Shown: positions 1 to 7,229, numbered from the stretch's first letter. The stretch is 10,170 nt of DNA from Sphingomonadaceae bacterium (GCA_016742125.1 JACVCM010000104.1:1-10170), one strand, 5' to 3'. Notes: generated by a model not told the origin, from the sequence alone. Numbers and translations are program-made.

Positions 1-1158
1 CGGGCCGGTAGCATTGGGAGGGCGAGGAGTTGGGTGAGCCCACGGCGCGCCACAACGTGAGGTCGGAGGGGGGGTAGACGCCGCGCGCGCCGGCGGAGCG
101 CGACCCAGGACGGCCGCTTTGAGCTGGCCGCCATCAAAGATGACCTGAGCGATATTGGCGAACAGCCCGCCTGTGATCAGATCGCCCAAGGTGCCAGGGG
201 ATGCTGCGGTTGTGTTCAATGATCCTGTAAGCGATAGCGATGGATAGAGCTGAGCCTTGGACACACCAATGCGCGCCGTCTGCGCAGCAAGGTCACGCTC
301 TGCGGCGCGAACATCGGGACGCTGCCGCAATATGTCTGTGGGTATCCCCAATCCGATTTGGGGAGGAACCGAGGGCACTGACGCGACCTCCTTCAGCAAA
401 TCGTCAAGCGCACCAGGCGCTTGTCCTGTTATTACAGCAAGGCGGTAGCGTGCTTGCGTTTCCGCTTGCATCAACAGCGGCAAGGATGCCGCCGTTTGCG
501 CACGCTGTGTTTTTGCCTGCTCGACATCGATGGCCGACACCAGGCCTGCTTCAGCGCGCCATCCCGCTATGCGAACATTCTGATCCTGCGTTTCCAGACT
601 TGCGCGTGCGATTAGCAGCCGATCCTGCAACGAGCGCAAATCTACATAGTTTCGCGCTACTTCAGCAGCGACCAGAGCCTGCGCATTGCCAAGGCTGAAA
701 CCCGCAGCTTGGTAGCTGGCCTGTGCCGCTTCAACCGAACGCTTCTGCCCCCCGAAAAGATCGAGCGTCCAGCGCGCGTTTACCGATTGCGAAAAGCTCG
801 AATTATCCGGCGCCTGATTGTTTATGTTGCGTCCCGAACTGCCCGACGCATCGATCTGCGGCAAAACCGCCCCCCGGCTTTGCTTTAGCGACGCCTGTGC
901 CTGCTCTACCCGCGCCATCGCTTGGGCAATATCAAGATTGCCGGCTGTGGCCTGCTCGACAAGGCTGATCAGAACAGGGTCGTCGAACTGCGTCCACCAG
1001 CTTGATATGTCGGTGGCTTCCGACCCCGCGATCTGCCCGACATAGGTTTCAGGAACCGCAAGCTCGCCAGCGCTTTGCGGCTTATAGTCGGGGCCTTGCG
1101 TGCATGCCGGAAGCGCCGCGACCATCGCCGACGCAACCAGCAATCTTTTGCGGTTCAT
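1..1158 (-). CDS. NodT-family RND efflux outer-membrane lipoprotein (3' end truncated by window)
   Basis: This is the outer-membrane channel component of a tripartite efflux pump (TolC/OprM/NodT type), expected to form a trimeric barrel plus periplasmic tunnel. The frame read from the ATG at 1158 is open to base 1 (386 codons); the family is usually about 460-490 residues, so the end is missing. Seen: a short basic, hydrophobic leader ending in LPAC (Cys19, lipobox), then the family-typical 'SSWWTQFDDPVL' segment near residue 52, the 'NLDIAQAMARVEQAQASL' helix, 'ARWTLDLFGGQ', 'AAEVARNYVDLRSLQDRL', and in the second repeat 'IPTDILRQRPDVRAAERDLAAQTARIGVSKAQLYPSLSLTGS' features. It starts 5 nt after the DUF3617 stop, with a weak GAGA as ribosome site, so it probably depends on upstream translation. 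No pump or membrane-fusion gene is visible here. After about residue 350 the protein stops resembling the family (see findings). Family assignment is firm; the substrate is unknown. Confidence 0.9.
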   Translation of the reverse strand, partial: MNRKRLLVASAMVAALPACTQGPDYKPQSAGELAVPETYVGQIAGSEATDISSWWTQFDDPVLISLVEQATAGNLDIAQAMARVEQAQASLKQSRGAVLPQIDASGSSGRNINNQAPDNSSFSQSVNARWTLDLFGGQKRSVEAAQASYQAAGFSLGNAQALVAAEVARNYVDLRSLQDRLLIARASLETQDQNVRIAGWRAEAGLVSAIDVEQAKTQRAQTAASLPLLMQAETQARYRLAVITGQAPGALDDLLKEVASVPSVPPQIGLGIPTDILRQRPDVRAAERDLAAQTARIGVSKAQLYPSLSLTGSLNTTAASPGTLGDLITGGLFANIAQVIFDGGQLKAAVLGRAPPARAASTPPPTSRCGAPWAHPTPRPPNATGP

Positions 1159-1163
1159 TGTCT

Positions 1164-1607
1164 CTAGCACGGTCCCATATGACGACCGGTAGCCGACATG
1201 CTTGCCGACATAAAGCCCATCTTCATCTTGCCGCTCATCGAAAAACTGGTGGCGGTATAGGTGCCCGACATATTGGCCTTCATCGATCCCATCGGCCCTT
1301 TGCAGGTGCTGGTCAGCGACGTTTTGCCATCCGCCATATTAGCTGCACCCATTGTGCATTGCGGTCCCTTTTGTCCGTCACGCGGCTTAGGCTTTGTTTT
1401 CAATGGTGCCGCCGGATCAGCCTTTAGCTGGGCCTCTGTAATGCAATAGGTGTCCGTCATCGGGGCTTGCTTGCGCGGACCGCCGGTCAACTTGCGCACA
1501 ACCTCCCAGGAACCCGATTTGAACGCGGGATTGGGCGTCGCGGCCACGGCAGCCATGCATGCGAGCCCTGCGGACGCGCTGAGCAGAAGAAAATTTCTTG
1601 GTTTCAT
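1164..1607 (-). CDS. DUF3617 family exported Met-rich protein
   Basis: A small secreted protein of 147 residues. An N-terminal signal peptide (hydrophobic residues 6-23, likely cleavage after AVAA) is followed by the DUF3617 pattern: 'SGSWEVVRKL' near the start of the mature part, a first conserved Cys in 'YCITEAQ' (Cys55), and later Cys84, Cys102 and a C-terminal Cys147. The four mature Cys could form two disulfides in the periplasm. The second half is strikingly methionine-rich: 11 Met in residues 86-147. The family has no established biochemical function. The start codon overlaps the stop of the EF-hand gene (ATGA), and an AAGGA 9 nt upstream lies inside that gene's Lys/Asp-rich tail, so the two are translationally coupled. 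The NodT gene follows after 5 nt. A lipoprotein reading at Cys17 is less likely because the -3 residue is Gly. Confidence 0.82.
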   Translation of the reverse strand: MKPRNFLLLSASAGLACMAAVAATPNPAFKSGSWEVVRKLTGGPRKQAPMTDTYCITEAQLKADPAAPLKTKPKPRDGQKGPQCTMGAANMADGKTSLTSTCKGPMGSMKANMSGTYTATSFSMSGKMKMGFMSASMSATGRHMGPC

Positions 1608-2380
1608 TTATCGTTATCCTTGTCTTTTTTCTTCTTCTTGTCTCGCTTGCCAAGCTTCATTAAATTTTCGACCGGCGCTTGAGGAAGCTCATCCCATGTC
1701 AGCTTGCCATCCTTGTTCCCCAAGTCATCCAGCCACCCGAAGCGCTCGACTGCGGCTGTCCGCATTTCTTCCAATGTGACCGAGCCATTCATATTGACAT
1801 CTGCGGCTGCAACCGGCTGCGGCATACCAAGGATAGCGAAACGCGCCGCCCCTTGCGGCATTTTTGCCATTTTCTTTTTCATGGCGTCGCTGGGTCCGCT
1901 TTTACCCATTCCCGGCGGTGGACCGCCACCCGGCATCCCGCCCGGTGGAGGCCCCATGCCGCCGGGCGGACCCATGCCCTGGGGTGGCCTGGCGCCCATA
2001 CCCGGCGGAGGGCCGTACCCGACTTGTACTTCGGGTGCGACAACCTTTTCATAATTAACCATTTCGGCAGAACCAATACGCCCATCACGATCTGTATCGA
2101 GTTCGTCGAAAAACAACTCCGCCTCGCCTTGAAACTCGACGGCCGTCAATATGCCATCGCCATCTGCATCAACAGCATGAAACCATTGGTCTTTGGCGAA
2201 GGGCTCCTCCTCTCCGCTCCGATAGGGCTTTCCAACCGGCGAAATGAAGGGCGGCATTGGCTTTGCCTTTTTATCTTCGTCCGCGCTGACTGGGGATTGA
2301 GCAAAAGTGATGACGCCTATGCACGATGATATGATCAAGAGTGATCGGGCGTTGAAGCCGAGCTTGTGGAGCCATTGCAT
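1604..2380 (-). CDS. Exported EF-hand calcium-binding protein with Pro/Gly/Met-rich linker
   Basis: A 258-residue protein with a signal peptide (hydrophobic residues 14-28, likely cleavage near VSA-33). It has two canonical EF-hand loops in tandem, DADGDGILTAVE (71-82) and DTDRDGRIGSAE (95-106). A low-complexity Pro/Gly/Met linker follows (about 123-162), then a third loop DVNMNGSVTLEE (194-205) and a degenerate fourth (about 220-231), where G225 and E231 fit but position 1 is Leu. The C-terminus is a Lys/Asp tail (about 245-258). Paired EF-hands 1-2 and 3-4 suggest a calmodulin-like two-lobe periplasmic Ca2+ binder or sensor. It is the first gene of a three-gene run with DUF3617 and NodT efflux. 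The start has only a weak ribosome site (AGCGGA); no better in-frame start precedes the signal peptide. The role of calcium here is not known. Confidence 0.85.
   Translation of the reverse strand: MQWLHKLGFNARSLLIISSCIGVITFAQSPVSADEDKKAKPMPPFISPVGKPYRSGEEEPFAKDQWFHAVDADGDGILTAVEFQGEAELFFDELDTDRDGRIGSAEMVNYEKVVAPEVQVGYGPPPGMGARPPQGMGPPGGMGPPPGGMPGGGPPPGMGKSGPSDAMKKKMAKMPQGAARFAILGMPQPVAAADVNMNGSVTLEEMRTAAVERFGWLDDLGNKDGKLTWDELPQAPVENLMKLGKRDKKKKKDKDNDK
1895..2014 (-). repeat. Pro/Gly/Met low-complexity repeat coding for the EF-hand protein linker
   Basis: About 40 codons inside the EF-hand gene encode imperfect repeats of the form GPPPGMG / GPPGGMG / PPPGGMPGG. The plus strand shows the matching ccgggcgg / cccggcgg periodicity. 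The segment separates the two EF-hand lobes and is likely a flexible, exposed linker. The DNA repeat could slip during replication, so its length may vary between strains. Confidence 0.8.
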
Positions 2381-2518
2381 AAGCGTCCGCTAGCAGCGAA
2401 CTGTCGCGGCTTTTTGTCACGCGCGACATAACGCTGTAACGTTCGCTTGTTCGTTGTGCCCGTAGCAAATTTGGTTGCCATGGGACCGTGCGGCGCAAAA
2501 ATTTAGGAGCATATCAGG
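2381..2518. promoter_or_regulatory. Divergent intergenic region between EF-hand operon and SDR gene
   Basis: This 138-bp gap separates a leftward operon from a rightward gene, so it must hold both promoters. No strong sigma-70 pair stands out on either strand. The clearest element is AGGAG at 2505-2509, 9 nt before the plus-strand ATG at 2519. An imperfect inverted element (AACG...CGTT, about 2438-2455) is too weak to call an operator. Confidence 0.5.
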
Positions 2519-3544
2519 ATGTCAGCTTTGTCGGGTGAGGACGAAAGTCCCAATCGGAAAACAATATTCGTAACGGGAGGGAGCGGTTATGTCGGTCGCA
2601 ACCTGATCCGCCGTTTTGTTGCGGATGGGCATATCGTTCATGCGCTTGCCCGGAGCGAAAGCAGTGCAGCAGCGGTTGCTGCGCTTGGGGCAATTGCACG
2701 ATCAGGAGATATGCTAAACCTATCTAGTCTTGCCGATGCGATGACTGGCTGTGACGTGCTGGTGCATGCGGCCGCCGACACCCGACACGGAGCTTATGAA
2801 GCAGGGCAAGACGAGGCTAATTTGCATGGCGCGCACAATGTCTTTGCGGTCGCACGGTCGGCAGGCATAGATCGTGCCATTCATATCAGCACCGAGGCCG
2901 TGCTGCTCACCGGCGCACCGCTCATCAATGCCGACGAAACCATGCCCATCCCGAAACGCCATGCGGGCAGCTACTCGCGCAGCAAGGCAATGGCCGAGCG
3001 CGAGGCGCTATCGTTCAATAGCGATATCATGGACGTGATCGTTGTGCGCCCGCGCTTTGTCTGGGGGCGGGACGACACCACGGCGCTGCCGCAACTCATT
3101 GAGGCCGCACAGACCGGCAAGCTTGTTTGGATCGGTGGCGGCAAGTATCTCACTTCGACTACGCATATCGATAATCTCGCCGAAGGTGTGACGCTGGCGC
3201 TGTCGAAGGGTCGGGGAGGGGAGGTTTACTTCATTACTGACGGCGCACCCCATGTCTTCAGGGATTTTGTTTCGGTGTTGCTTACTGAAGCAGGGCAAGT
3301 GCCACCCACCAAATCCGTTCCCCGCTGGCTCATCAAAATCGTAGTCGCGTTGGGCGACAAAGCAGAAAACTGGACGCGCGGAAGGGTGAAAGCACCTCTC
3401 CCCACGCAGCAATATGCTACCGTCGGCGTTGAAGTCACGCTAAGTGGCGACAAAGCAATGCGCGAATTGGGGTATCGACCAATAGTCGGGCTTGAGGCAG
3501 GGCTTGGAACGCTTGCTTCGGTCAATGCGCGATCTGCCGTTTAA
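2519..3544 (+). CDS. Extended SDR, NAD-dependent epimerase / 3-beta-HSD-like dehydrogenase
   Basis: A 341-residue cytosolic oxidoreductase of the extended short-chain dehydrogenase family. The Rossmann fold begins with TGGSGYVG (19-26), the extended-SDR TGxxGxxG nucleotide motif. 'VLVHAAADTRHG' (80-91) follows beta-4, HISTEAV carries the active-site Ser124/Thr125, and the catalytic pair is Tyr152 and Lys156 (YSRSK). 'RPRFVWGRDD' and 'STTHIDNLAEGV' downstream are typical of the 3-beta-hydroxysteroid dehydrogenase/isomerase-like branch rather than sugar epimerases, so an alcohol/ketone oxidoreductase on a steroid- or terpenoid-like substrate is plausible. The ATG at 2519 is supported by AGGAG 9 nt upstream. 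It stands alone, divergent from the EF-hand operon and convergent with the phosphotransferase gene. Family is firm; substrate is inference. Confidence 0.87.
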   Translation: MSALSGEDESPNRKTIFVTGGSGYVGRNLIRRFVADGHIVHALARSESSAAAVAALGAIARSGDMLNLSSLADAMTGCDVLVHAAADTRHGAYEAGQDEANLHGAHNVFAVARSAGIDRAIHISTEAVLLTGAPLINADETMPIPKRHAGSYSRSKAMAEREALSFNSDIMDVIVVRPRFVWGRDDTTALPQLIEAAQTGKLVWIGGGKYLTSTTHIDNLAEGVTLALSKGRGGEVYFITDGAPHVFRDFVSVLLTEAGQVPPTKSVPRWLIKIVVALGDKAENWTRGRVKAPLPTQQYATVGVEVTLSGDKAMRELGYRPIVGLEAGLGTLASVNARSAV

Positions 3545-3566
3545 AGCCGACGACAATGACCTATCA

Positions 3567-4742
3567 TTAGAACGTACGTTCCAGCCAGTCGAGCGAGCCG
3601 AGGTCGAGCATCGCGGCACCGGCGCGTTCCATGAAGGCGCGGCAGACCGGTTCAGGCTGCATTGCACCAAAGGCTCCGGTCACTATCGCGCAAATCCAGG
3701 AATAGACGCCATAGCTGCGGTGACCCTCTTCGGCCCAGTCCAGCGTTGCTTCGTGGATGCCCGCGTCGTTCAGGCATTTCACATAAAGACCAAGCAGCTC
3801 GCTTTCATGGCGACGCCGGTCGTCGACCGAAAGTGACATGATCATGAAGAAGCTGACATCCCGGATGCCCTGTCCACGTTGCACCACCTGCCAGTCGGCA
3901 AGGCAGGGCTCGCCATCGAGCATATACCAGTTGGACAGATGGCAATCGCCGTGGATCAGCGTTTGTGGTCCGGCGTCCCAGTGCCGCATCAACTGGTGGC
4001 GATAGCGATAAACATTGGCGGATTTAGCTACCACACTGTCGGGGGCGACGCCGACAAAACGCTTGAGCGTACGCCCCTGCGACAGATAGAAAAGCGCGCG
4101 TTCCATCCGCACTTCGTCCACACTTTCGCGCACCGGCACCCATGAGAGATTTGTGTCGAACTCTGCAGAGCGCCAGAAGGGCGCATGCAGCATGGCCAGC
4201 TGGCGGATTGCCTCTTTGGCGGTTTCCACATCCATCGGCTGCGGGACGCGGCAGAAACGGACATCCCTGTCAGCAAGATCCTCCATCAGGATGATATAAC
4301 GGCCCGACTTGCGATCCGATGCGGAGTAATAGGTCTGCGGCGCGCGTAGCCCAATGCGCGGGCGAATTTCGGAATAGAAACGTGCTTCCGCTTCACCTAA
4401 TCCCATCGCGGTAGTGTGCACCAAGGTCGGGACGTGCACTGGCGCGAGCTTTACAAACATTGTCTCGGGCGCCCCTTCCCCCTGTAGACGCAGCCGGGCG
4501 CGAGATGCGGTGCCACTTTCCGAATCCTCGATCGACACCTTCTCGACCTGCCAGTTTCTGCCACCTTTGCGAAAAGCAGCGCTGAGCCAATCGGCGGTGA
4601 TGTCGGTTGCGCGCAAGGGAACGTCGTTGGCGCGATCATGGCGACCGCGCCAAAGCTGGTAGGCTTCCCTCGCCCACCAGCCCGCCGAAAAGCGCAGATC
4701 GGAGGCGATGGACGGCGCGGCCACGGCGGCTAGAGCATTCAT
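3567..4742 (-). CDS. APH/ecdysteroid-kinase-like phosphotransferase
   Basis: A 391-residue protein with the aminoglycoside-phosphotransferase/choline-kinase fold, expected to transfer phosphate from ATP to a hydroxyl of a small molecule. Visible elements: a Gly/Ser-containing ATP loop region (ESGTASRARL, 75-84), the probable ATP-binding Lys98 in MFVKLAP, a helix-C Glu in GEAEARFY (117-123), the hinge LMEDL (152-156), the catalytic loop HGDCHLSNW (264-272, with Asp266 and Asn271) and the metal-binding Asp283 in LADWQ. The 'HGDCHLSN' and 'ADWQ' wording and length fit the bacterial relatives of insect ecdysteroid kinases (EcKinase/DUF1679) better than antibiotic-resistance APHs. It lies 12 nt after the TonB receptor, and its ribosome site AAGGAAG overlaps that gene's stop, so the two are coupled. 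Substrate is unknown; a catabolic or detoxifying role is inferred from context. Confidence 0.84.
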   Translation of the reverse strand: MNALAAVAAPSIASDLRFSAGWWAREAYQLWRGRHDRANDVPLRATDITADWLSAAFRKGGRNWQVEKVSIEDSESGTASRARLRLQGEGAPETMFVKLAPVHVPTLVHTTAMGLGEAEARFYSEIRPRIGLRAPQTYYSASDRKSGRYIILMEDLADRDVRFCRVPQPMDVETAKEAIRQLAMLHAPFWRSAEFDTNLSWVPVRESVDEVRMERALFYLSQGRTLKRFVGVAPDSVVAKSANVYRYRHQLMRHWDAGPQTLIHGDCHLSNWYMLDGEPCLADWQVVQRGQGIRDVSFFMIMSLSVDDRRRHESELLGLYVKCLNDAGIHEATLDWAEEGHRSYGVYSWICAIVTGAFGAMQPEPVCRAFMERAGAAMLDLGSLDWLERTF

Positions 4743-4749
4743 CGTCAGG

Positions 4750-4757
4750 CTTCCTTA
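4750..4757 (-). promoter_or_regulatory. Shine-Dalgarno overlapping TonB receptor stop codon
   Basis: The string TAAGGAAG contains both the receptor's TAA and the ribosome site of the phosphotransferase, 7 nt from its ATG at 4742. This fixes the start choice and predicts coupled translation. Confidence 0.75.
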
Positions 4758-7115
4758 GAAATCCTGAGGCCGGAGCGTGATTTGCAGCATAATGGTTCGC
4801 GGCCGATTGAAAGCGCCAAACAGATCGGATGAAAAGCCCGCCACCGTCCCGGTGCCGCCGCCAGTGCTGGGAACATCATTGCCCGAAGCAACCCGCAGCG
4901 TATCGGTCAGATTGCGGCCAATCAGCGCCAATTCCCAGCCTTTCTCCGCGCGCAATCGCAACGCGGCGTCGAGGTTCCAGCTGCCCTTTTGCTGGGCATT
5001 GGGATTATAGTTCTGGAACGGCATATAGCTGCTGCGATAAGTGCTATCGAAGCTCAATGAAGCCTCCAGCCCACTGCTCACCTCCTGTGCGAAGTCGAAC
5101 CCCAGATTGGCGGACCATTTCGGCGCGTTGACCATGCGGCGTCCCCCAAGATTCTGCGTTGGCGTTCCTGTCGAATCGACGCCGTTACAACCTTGCGCTA
5201 TTGTCTGTCCGCCAAAACATCCCGTGATGAAATCGGTATAACGTGCATCATTATAGGCAAGGCTGCCGCGCAGCGAGAGTCCCGAAACTCCACTTGGACG
5301 GAAGGTGCCATCGAACTCCACGCCATCTACCTTCGCCCCTGCTGCATTGCGCACCACCAGCGTGATCGCAGTCGAATCGAATGATGACTGTTGCAGATTG
5401 GTGTAGTCGTACGAGTAGGCTGAGAGGTTCAGGCGAAGCTGGCGATCCATTGCCGCAAGCTTGATACCGCCTTCAAAACCTTTCACCTTTTCCGGTTCAT
5501 AACTGAAGTCCGCCGTTGGTGCGATACCGCCTAAGCCACCCGAAGTGGAGCTGAACCCCCCCGATTTGAATCCTTGCTTGTAGCTGACAAATGCTGTCGT
5601 GCTGTCGTTTGGGCGCCAGGTCAAGGTGACTTCGGGCGACAGATTATCGTCCGATATCTTGGTCGGTGTTACATAGTTGACCGTAACGCCGTTGTTGGTC
5701 GATTTCAGCTTCTTGGATTCATCGCTGTAGCGCGCACCGCCCGAAAGTTCGATCTGCTCGTTCAGGTTCCAGCGCAACTGGCCGAACAGCGAAAAGGCAT
5801 CGCCCTTGATGTCATGCGCCCCAATCGGCGGCACGAAAACCGAGGGCAGCGTGATGATCAGCGGAATGAAATCGCGGTGACGATTGGATTCGTAAAAGCC
5901 GCCGAGAAGGAAATTGACAGGGCCATCAAAATCCGAAGCCAAACGCAATTCCTGCGAGAATTGGTTGACGCGAAGGTTCGAGTGCGCCGCCAGAACGGGA
6001 ATTTCGGTGAAGGTGTAGGTATCGGCAATCTGTTGGTGCAAATTATAATAGCCGGTCACCGAGGTCAGAGTCATCTGATCGTTGATGTTATAATCGAGCT
6101 GGCCCGAGGCCAGGAACTGCCGACTTTCATAATAAGGCGTACCATCGCGAAAACCGGGTGCTGCCGCCGCTTGCGCTGGCGACAATTCTCCGCGCACCGT
6201 GGTGCCGTTACCCGTGCAATCATCGGTTCCGGCGGCGGACAGGCTAGCCAGTTCATATTGCGGCACACCGAAGGTGCAATAGAAAAGCTGTTGCACCGAA
6301 CTGATTCCGGCATTTTCGAGCTTGCCATAGCTCAGCTTGACCCGTGCGGTCAGCGTGTCACCAGCCTCGAATTTGAGCCCGCCGCGAATGAAAAACTCTT
6401 CCGAATTGGGGCCTTCCTTGCGACGCGGATTGCTGCCTGCAACATTTTTAACATAACCATCGGTCATCTTGGAGTAATAGCCAGCGACACGAATGCCCGC
6501 AGTGCCGGACAGCGGCGTCGAAACCACCCCGGTTAGCTGTGTTTGCTGATCGTTGAATTCGTAGCTGCCCTGCAGCATCGTATAAAGTTCGTTTGTCGGC
6601 TCGGCCGAATTGAGTGAAATGACGCCGCCAGGGCTGTTCTTGCCAAAAAACAGGGCCTGCGGACCACGCAACACTTCGACTTGGGCCACATCGAGCCGAC
6701 CCAGCTTGAGCGCCAGCGCCTTGCTCACCTGCACACCATCAATGTTGAGCGCAACCGCTTGATCGGTGGAAGGGTTGTCGGGGCCGCTGCCAACTCCGCG
6801 CAGCACCAATACGCCGCCGGTCTGGGTGGAGACTTCGCCGACAATCAACGACGGGACGGTATTCGCTATTTGTGCGATTGAAACGGAGTCGTAACGGGCA
6901 ATATCTTCCTGCGTCAGCACATTGGCGACCACGGGCGTACTGATCAGCGTTTCCTCACGACGGCGGGCCGTGACCAGAATCTCAGGTTGCTCCGCTTCGG
7001 CCTCTTGCGCCAGCAACGGTGTCGGCATCACAACGCTGGCCGTCAGCGCAGTTATCAATGTCCCTGCCGTCATTGAAATACGGACTAGCCTGGACCCTGA
7101 CTTGTCGTGAATCAT
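4755..7115 (-). CDS. TonB-dependent outer-membrane receptor
   Basis: A 786-residue ligand-gated outer-membrane transporter energised by TonB-ExbBD. Seen: a signal peptide (hydrophobic about 13-35, cleavage near LLAQ), a TonB box EILVTARR (45-52), and a plug domain (about 55-175) with 'VLVLRGVGSG', 'DQAVALNIDGVQV' and 'VEVLRGPQALFFGKNSPGGVI'. A beta-barrel with alternating aromatic strands follows, ending in the outer-membrane sorting signal with terminal Phe. Two Cys pairs (280/300 and 633/643) probably form loop disulfides. The plug and barrel style is that of the large sphingomonad 'TonB-dependent receptor' group found in catabolic clusters for hydrophobic compounds, not a classical siderophore receptor, though iron-chelate uptake cannot be excluded. 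The ATG at 7115 has GGAGGA 8 nt upstream and its own promoter; it is co-transcribed with the phosphotransferase gene. Confidence 0.93.
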   Translation of the reverse strand: MIHDKSGSRLVRISMTAGTLITALTASVVMPTPLLAQEAEAEQPEILVTARRREETLISTPVVANVLTQEDIARYDSVSIAQIANTVPSLIVGEVSTQTGGVLVLRGVGSGPDNPSTDQAVALNIDGVQVSKALALKLGRLDVAQVEVLRGPQALFFGKNSPGGVISLNSAEPTNELYTMLQGSYEFNDQQTQLTGVVSTPLSGTAGIRVAGYYSKMTDGYVKNVAGSNPRRKEGPNSEEFFIRGGLKFEAGDTLTARVKLSYGKLENAGISSVQQLFYCTFGVPQYELASLSAAGTDDCTGNGTTVRGELSPAQAAAAPGFRDGTPYYESRQFLASGQLDYNINDQMTLTSVTGYYNLHQQIADTYTFTEIPVLAAHSNLRVNQFSQELRLASDFDGPVNFLLGGFYESNRHRDFIPLIITLPSVFVPPIGAHDIKGDAFSLFGQLRWNLNEQIELSGGARYSDESKKLKSTNNGVTVNYVTPTKISDDNLSPEVTLTWRPNDSTTAFVSYKQGFKSGGFSSTSGGLGGIAPTADFSYEPEKVKGFEGGIKLAAMDRQLRLNLSAYSYDYTNLQQSSFDSTAITLVVRNAAGAKVDGVEFDGTFRPSGVSGLSLRGSLAYNDARYTDFITGCFGGQTIAQGCNGVDSTGTPTQNLGGRRMVNAPKWSANLGFDFAQEVSSGLEASLSFDSTYRSSYMPFQNYNPNAQQKGSWNLDAALRLRAEKGWELALIGRNLTDTLRVASGNDVPSTGGGTGTVAGFSSDLFGAFNRPRTIMLQITLRPQDF

Positions 7116-7123
7116 CCTCTCTC

Positions 7124-7129
7124 TCCTCC
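7124..7129 (-). promoter_or_regulatory. Strong Shine-Dalgarno of the TonB receptor gene
   Basis: GGAGGA lies 8 nt before the ATG at 7115, the best ribosome site in the window. It supports this start over the internal Met15. Confidence 0.75.
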
Positions 7130-7142
7130 ACTCTCTGACATT

Positions 7143-7171
7143 TTTCTAATCGACAAATTTAGCTTAGTCAA
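7143..7171 (-). promoter_or_regulatory. Sigma-70-like promoter for TonB receptor and phosphotransferase
   Basis: Read leftward, a -35 box TTGACT (7171-7166, 5 of 6 to consensus) is followed by exactly 17 nt and a -10 box TAGAAA (7148-7143, 4 of 6). Transcription would start near 7136, giving a short leader with the strong ribosome site. The region is AT-rich compared with the flanking genes. It would let the receptor and kinase be expressed separately from the Rieske/ACAD/SDR genes upstream. Confidence 0.6.
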
Positions 7172-7173
7172 CT

Positions 7174-7194
7174 AACCGACCGAACAAATCGGTT
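7174..7194. promoter_or_regulatory. Inverted repeat, possible regulator-binding site
   Basis: Arms AACCGA (7174-7179) and TCGGTT (7189-7194) form a perfect 6-bp inverted repeat around a 9-bp spacer, 2 nt upstream of the predicted -35 box. The left arm continues as AACCGACCG, reminiscent of TetR-family operators with ACCGACCGGTCGGT-like cores, but no regulator gene is in the window. Binding and regulator identity are inference. Confidence 0.42.
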
Positions 7195-7229
7195 GTGTGA
7201 ATCCTTCTGGCCCACTCATCACGCAAATC

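Noticed and set aside
2475..2503. TTGCCA-17-AAAATT as a promoter for the plus-strand SDR
   Set aside because: Transcription would start about 9 nt before the ATG, leaving no room for the AGGAG ribosome site in the transcript; the -10 match is also poor.
3545..3566. Shared bidirectional terminator between the convergent genes
   Set aside because: The 22-bp gap has no GC-rich hairpin or T-tract.
3571..3580. Perfect 10-bp palindrome AACGTACGTT near the convergent stops
   Set aside because: It lies within the last codons of the phosphotransferase gene, is short, and has no T-run, so it is not a convincing terminator or operator.
5574..6536. Long open frame on the plus strand opposite the TonB receptor
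   Set aside because: The opposite strand encodes an unmistakable receptor barrel, while the plus-strand translation has no family resemblance and no ribosome site; it is an antisense shadow.
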